Positions 22,257 to 22,461 of a stretch of DNA of 22,461 nucleotides are shown one piece after another (position 1 is the stretch's first letter; every line of letters begins with the position of its first letter). Where the stretch lies: NCBI GenBank assembly GCA_049323615.1, contig JBMOPD010000098.1:1-22461 (forward strand). Direction: 5' to 3'. Below the pieces are notes generated by a model. The model did not search any database, was not told where the DNA came from, and saw only the letters and a program-made list of their open reading frames with translations. Origin of the DNA: JBMOPD01 sp049323615 (lineage in GTDB: Bacteria > Bacillota > Desulfotomaculia > Desulfotomaculales > Desulfocucumaceae). A program made the translations under genes and the position numbers.

Positions 22257-22371
22257 CCATAATAGCTTTATAGCGCATTGGAGAAGACATCGCACTCGCG
22301 AACCCGACCTGCGACTGAACAGTCTCTATAGCTATTTGCCGACGGAAGCCGACCGCCCTCGAACGCCGCGT

Positions 22372-22461
22372 CCATGCGGCTCTCGGGCTTTTGGCCGCAT
22401 CCGGCGTCCAAATCGTCATCCGTTCCGGCTCATTCGCAAGAGACTGTAACAGTCTCCGGTA
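22372..22461. repeat. 90-bp terminal direct repeat, right copy
   Basis: Identical to bases 1–90 over all 90 positions. The 17-bp palindrome is at 22440–22456. A related shorter palindrome, GACTG-AA-CAGTC, stands upstream at 22313–22324, about 128 bp before its longer relative. This suggests the repeat unit extends leftwards past 22372 and contains two related hairpins. The stretch 22193–22371 holds no gene. Confidence 0.9.

Noticed and set aside
22156..22419. 87-codon minus-strand frame over the fhs terminator and terminal repeat
   Set aside because: It runs through a strong terminator hairpin and structured repeats and has no protein family features.
1..22461. CRISPR arrays, tRNA or rRNA genes, transposase genes
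   Set aside because: No regularly spaced repeats, cloverleaf sequences, rRNA segments or transposase-like proteins were found on either strand by eye.

Overview
The window looks like chromosomal DNA of a spore-forming anaerobic Firmicute of the Desulfotomaculum/Pelotomaculum (Peptococcaceae) type. The evidence is a spoIIE gene, the clostridial/bacillar order divIC – S1 protein – spoIIE – tilS – ftsH, a pyruvate,phosphate dikinase, a formate–tetrahydrofolate ligase (Wood–Ljungdahl C1 branch), strong GGAGG-type ribosome binding sites, frequent TTG/GTG starts and moderately high GC. The genus is an inference from gene content and was not tested by any search.

Left part (1–8168), accessory and regulatory. 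A structured repeat and an orphan double-hairpin terminator are followed by a 44-residue protein with nine cysteines. Next comes an operon with a textbook sigma-54 promoter (828–843) encoding a small two-helix membrane protein and a TauE/SafE-type transporter. Two tandem paralogous CBS-pair proteins follow. A second sigma-54-type promoter (3785–3800) precedes a 62-residue tail-anchored protein and an unrecognised protein. The block ends with a membrane histidine kinase translationally overlapping a complete sigma-54 activator (receiver, AAA+ with GAFTGA, Fis HTH). The simplest reading is a local regulon in which this kinase/activator pair switches on the transporter and the small membrane protein; the link is inferred.

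Middle (8158–10812). ppdK lies on the minus strand, convergent with the activator gene, and the two coding ends overlap by 11 bp. A 299-bp intergenic region with inverted repeats separates it from the next block.

Right part (11112–22140), all plus strand and mostly core. A small HTH protein is coupled to divIC. Then come an S1-domain protein with its own perfect sigma-A promoter, a Ppx/GppA phosphatase, spoIIE with a Spo0A-type long-spacer promoter, tilS, ftsH with a clear sigma-A promoter, ndk, an FlK-like hotdog thioesterase, and a long divergent fhs with a strong terminator. The hypoxanthine phosphoribosyltransferase gene often found between tilS and ftsH is absent.

The first 90 bases and the last 90 bases are identical and contain a 17-bp palindrome. 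Either the sequence closes on itself or, more likely for housekeeping genes, it is bounded by two copies of a structured repeat. The most interesting material is the sigma-54 regulon with its unknown small proteins, the cysteine-rich 44-residue protein, the terminal repeat and the divergent formate–THF ligase.
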